Below are positions 32,450-34,055 of a stretch of 34,055 bases of DNA, in pieces. Source of the DNA: JBCCRH01 sp039208045. Its GTDB lineage: Bacteria > Bacteroidota > Bacteroidia > Chitinophagales > Saprospiraceae. The notes below the pieces were generated by a model. The model ran no database searches. It had not been told where the DNA came from and saw only the letters and a list, made by a program, of their open reading frames with translations. Both the position numbers and the translations under genes were made by a program. The stretch lies in assembly GCA_039208045.1 (NCBI GenBank), contig JBCCRH010000007.1:1-34055 (forward strand), read 5' to 3'. How positions within the stretch are numbered: the stretch's first letter is position 1; every line of letters begins with the position of its first letter.

Positions 32450-32477
32450 AGCCGCTGTTCTTGTTAGAGCAGCGGCT
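32450..32477 (+). terminator. Intrinsic terminator of the lipoprotein gene
   Basis: AGCCGCTGTTCT (32450-32461) pairs with AGAGCAGCGGCT (32466-32477), 12 bp including one G-U, around loop TGTT and followed by AATTTTTT. A textbook rho-independent terminator for the plus strand; the preceding AAAGAAAAA gives it some minus-strand function too. Confidence 0.85.
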
Positions 32478-32500
32478 AATTTTTTGTGCTTACGAGACCA

Positions 32501-32535
32501 CTTAGCACGGGCTAAGCCTTACGTGGCTAGGCCAC
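32501..32535 (-). terminator. Two small hairpins at the end of mqnA
   Basis: CTTAGC-ACGG-GCTAAG (32501-32516) and GTGGC-TAG-GCCAC (32523-32535). The second overlaps the mqnA stop codon. Both are short, so a terminator role for mqnA is only plausible. Confidence 0.4.
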
Positions 32536-33300
32536 TGCTTGAAATTGCAAGGCAGAAGCTGGGCTGATGGCCTCCAAAAATTGCTGAAGCGCCAGACGTT
32601 TTCCTGCATCCAGCTCATAGCTAATATGTTGTGTAAAATAAGCCTCTAAATCGAAGCCAGGGGCAGGAGACGGGAGCAGATACATCAACTGGGGAATAAG
32701 CGATAAGCCTTTTTTTAAGGCAATATTGAATGCCTCGATAAAATCGGGGTCTAGCGGACGATTGCTCACCCAGGCTGCAAATACAAAAGGTAAACCCGTA
32801 TGCTGTTGCCAGACCTCCCCTAAGTCGTACACATAAGCAAAGCGATTCTCCAAGCCAATCGTTCGGTCACCAATAACTAATCCAGCAGTAGTACCTTGTA
32901 TGTGTTCAATATAGCCTTCCTGAGCAGATTCTAGTTTTGGGCTTAGATGCCAGTACTCTTTGAGCAACACTTTCGTTAATGCAGCAGACGTCCTAGAATG
33001 GAAATCTAAATAGATTTTATCCACTTCTTCAATAGGAACTTGGCTGTAGATACATACCGTCTTTACTGCTCCAACCGTACCAATACAATAGTCTGAAATG
33101 ATATGTGGATGCGATAGTTCAGGAATAATAGCTACTGGTACTAAGCCTAGGTCAGCAGAGCCTTCCTTCAGCTTTTGCGCGCAAACTGAAGGAATATTTA
33201 ATTGTAAGTCAATTTGGTCGGCAATGGGGCTATGGAAAATGCCATTGAGTAAGGGCTTCGTGTTTAGGTAGCTTACTGCTGTTATTTTTAGTTTTTGCAT
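32527..33300 (-). CDS. mqnA: Menaquinone biosynthesis protein MqnA (chorismate dehydratase)
   Basis: 257 residues, periplasmic-binding-protein-like fold of the MqnA/MqnD family. In the futalosine route MqnA dehydrates chorismate to 3-enolpyruvylbenzoate. Seen: ITAVSYLNTKPL (6-17), ADLGLVPVAIIPEL, YLDFHSRTSAALTKVLL, VIGDRTIGLE and DLGEVWQQHTGLPFVFAAWV, the last a strong MqnA signature. The MqnA assignment over MqnD rests on AVSYLNTKPL and the lack of MqnD-type motifs. It starts 9 bases after the histidine phosphatase gene on the same strand. Other mqn genes are not in the window. Confidence 0.9.
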   Translation of the reverse strand: MQKLKITAVSYLNTKPLLNGIFHSPIADQIDLQLNIPSVCAQKLKEGSADLGLVPVAIIPELSHPHIISDYCIGTVGAVKTVCIYSQVPIEEVDKIYLDFHSRTSAALTKVLLKEYWHLSPKLESAQEGYIEHIQGTTAGLVIGDRTIGLENRFAYVYDLGEVWQQHTGLPFVFAAWVSNRPLDPDFIEAFNIALKKGLSLIPQLMYLLPSPAPGFDLEAYFTQHISYELDAGKRLALQQFLEAISPASALQFQAVA

Positions 33301-33309
33301 GTATATAGT

Positions 33310-33942
33310 TTAGTGCACAATTTCCACCCCTTCTAGATGTTGGGTGTCGTTTTCTACTTCCAGTGTAAATTGCTCGCCATCATAATTAGCAATCCAAAGT
33401 CCGGTATTGGAATGCTGATATAGCTCCATATTGTATAGGGGCTCTTCTTTAAGCGTACAAATCAAGCAGCGCATGGCGCGCCCATGAGAGCAAATCAAAA
33501 TGGTAGATTCTTCTCGACTCTTGAGTGCTTCCACGAATATTTTGATCCGATTGGATAATTCTAAGGCACTTTCTCCACCTTCCAAGCGCACATCATATTC
33601 TTCGCGCTTCCAGGCCGCCAGCATATCCTTGTAGTCTTGGCGCATAGCTGGAGTACCAGGTTGTCCTTCATAAATGCCCCATGCCATTTCGTTGATTTCG
33701 GCATATTGCTCCCACTTTAAGCCGGTCTCAATAAATGGAGCCATAGTCTCGCGCGTGCGGGTCAGTTTGGAAGTAATTACCACATCAAAATTGATAGACT
33801 GATAGTGCTCAAAAAACGCCTGGGCTTGCTTTCGGCCTGTATCATTTAAAGATGCATCTACGCCACTTCCTTGGATAATTCTCTGGCGGTTCAGTTCTGT
33901 TTCGCCATGTCTGATGATGTAAACTTTTTTGGGATACGTCAT
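33310..33942 (-). CDS. Histidine phosphatase family protein (phosphoglycerate mutase-like)
   Basis: 210 residues. YIIRHGETELNRQRIIQG carries the RHGE motif with catalytic His12. R62 lies in SKLTRTRETM. The acid residue is in EINEMAWGIYEG, and His153 is in CSHGRAMR. This matches branch 1 phosphatases such as PhoE/GpmB-like proteins; the substrate is unknown. Its ATG shares a base with the stop codon of the truncated upstream gene (TAATG), and mqnA follows after 9 bases, so three genes look cotranscribed. A role in the menaquinone route is possible only by location. Confidence 0.92.
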   Translation of the reverse strand: MTYPKKVYIIRHGETELNRQRIIQGSGVDASLNDTGRKQAQAFFEHYQSINFDVVITSKLTRTRETMAPFIETGLKWEQYAEINEMAWGIYEGQPGTPAMRQDYKDMLAAWKREEYDVRLEGGESALELSNRIKIFVEALKSREESTILICSHGRAMRCLICTLKEEPLYNMELYQHSNTGLWIANYDGEQFTLEVENDTQHLEGVEIVH

Positions 33943-34055
33943 TAATTACTTTTTACAACTGGTAAAGACAAATAGCCTCGGTAGTGCTTATCGTCCTCAA
34001 ATTCGTGATTGGTATAGTCGTGCACTACATTGTACAGCGTATCACGTTCAATAGG
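33942..34055 (-). CDS. Unidentified protein, C-terminal fragment
   Basis: A minus-strand frame is open from the window edge to TAA at 33944-33942; 37 residues are visible, including ERDTLYNVVHDYTNHEFEDD and a final hydrophobic strand (GYLSLPVVKSN). The rest lies outside the window. The frame is accepted as real because its stop overlaps the start of the histidine phosphatase gene as TAATG. Family not recognised. Confidence 0.6.
   Translation of the reverse strand, partial: PIERDTLYNVVHDYTNHEFEDDKHYRGYLSLPVVKSN

Overview
The window looks like chromosomal DNA of a Bacteroidota bacterium, most likely a marine or Saprospiraceae-type genus. The evidence is three type IX secretion (T9SS) cargo proteins, one with a gliding-motility-type (CHU_C, type B) C-terminus and two with type A C-termini. 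Further evidence is a DUF4296 lipoprotein, an HTTM protein beside imelysins, promoters of the TTTG / TAnnTTTG type, and few Shine-Dalgarno sequences. The placement is inferred from protein families and not from any marker RNA. I found no tRNA, rRNA, CRISPR array or insertion sequence.

Layout. 1-4923: 3' part of a giant secreted repeat protein with 15 repeats of exactly 70 codons, then about four repeats of 84-85 codons, one SprB-like unit and a T9SS type B signal. 5124-7853: valS. 7909-10788: two divergent T9SS type A cargo genes around a 372-bp intergenic region. 10894-13981 (minus): outer-membrane protein, waaA (Kdo transferase) and rfaE1 (heptose-7-P kinase), an LPS inner-core cluster. 14087-16656 (plus): UDP-xylose synthase, dTDP-glucose dehydratase and a DinB-like protein, a nucleotide-sugar operon. 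16695-17486 (minus): an SDR oxidoreductase. 17575-20320 (plus): SixA-like phosphatase, DUF4296 lipoprotein and recQ, with overlapping stop/start codons. 20321-20696: a non-coding interval built from duplicated G-rich repeats. 20697-21806: glycosyltransferase, convergent with GNAT and LysE genes.

22770-29381 (minus) is the most interesting block: imelysin A, di-heme oxidoreductase A, imelysin B, HTTM membrane protein, a cluster of three strong hairpins, then di-heme oxidoreductase B. All four soluble proteins carry lipoprotein signals. This suggests a cell-envelope redox/metal (probably iron) system made of two imelysin-plus-diheme pairs and a gamma-carboxylase-like membrane protein. One of the two imelysins has lost the histidine of the GxHxxE metal motif.

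29610-34055: mnmA; two lipoproteins of unknown role, one behind a leader with a 30-codon ORF and a UUCG-loop terminator; then a minus-strand set of a truncated unknown gene, a histidine phosphatase and mqnA (futalosine-route menaquinone synthesis). Several intergenic regions hold perfect palindromes or hairpins, listed separately.
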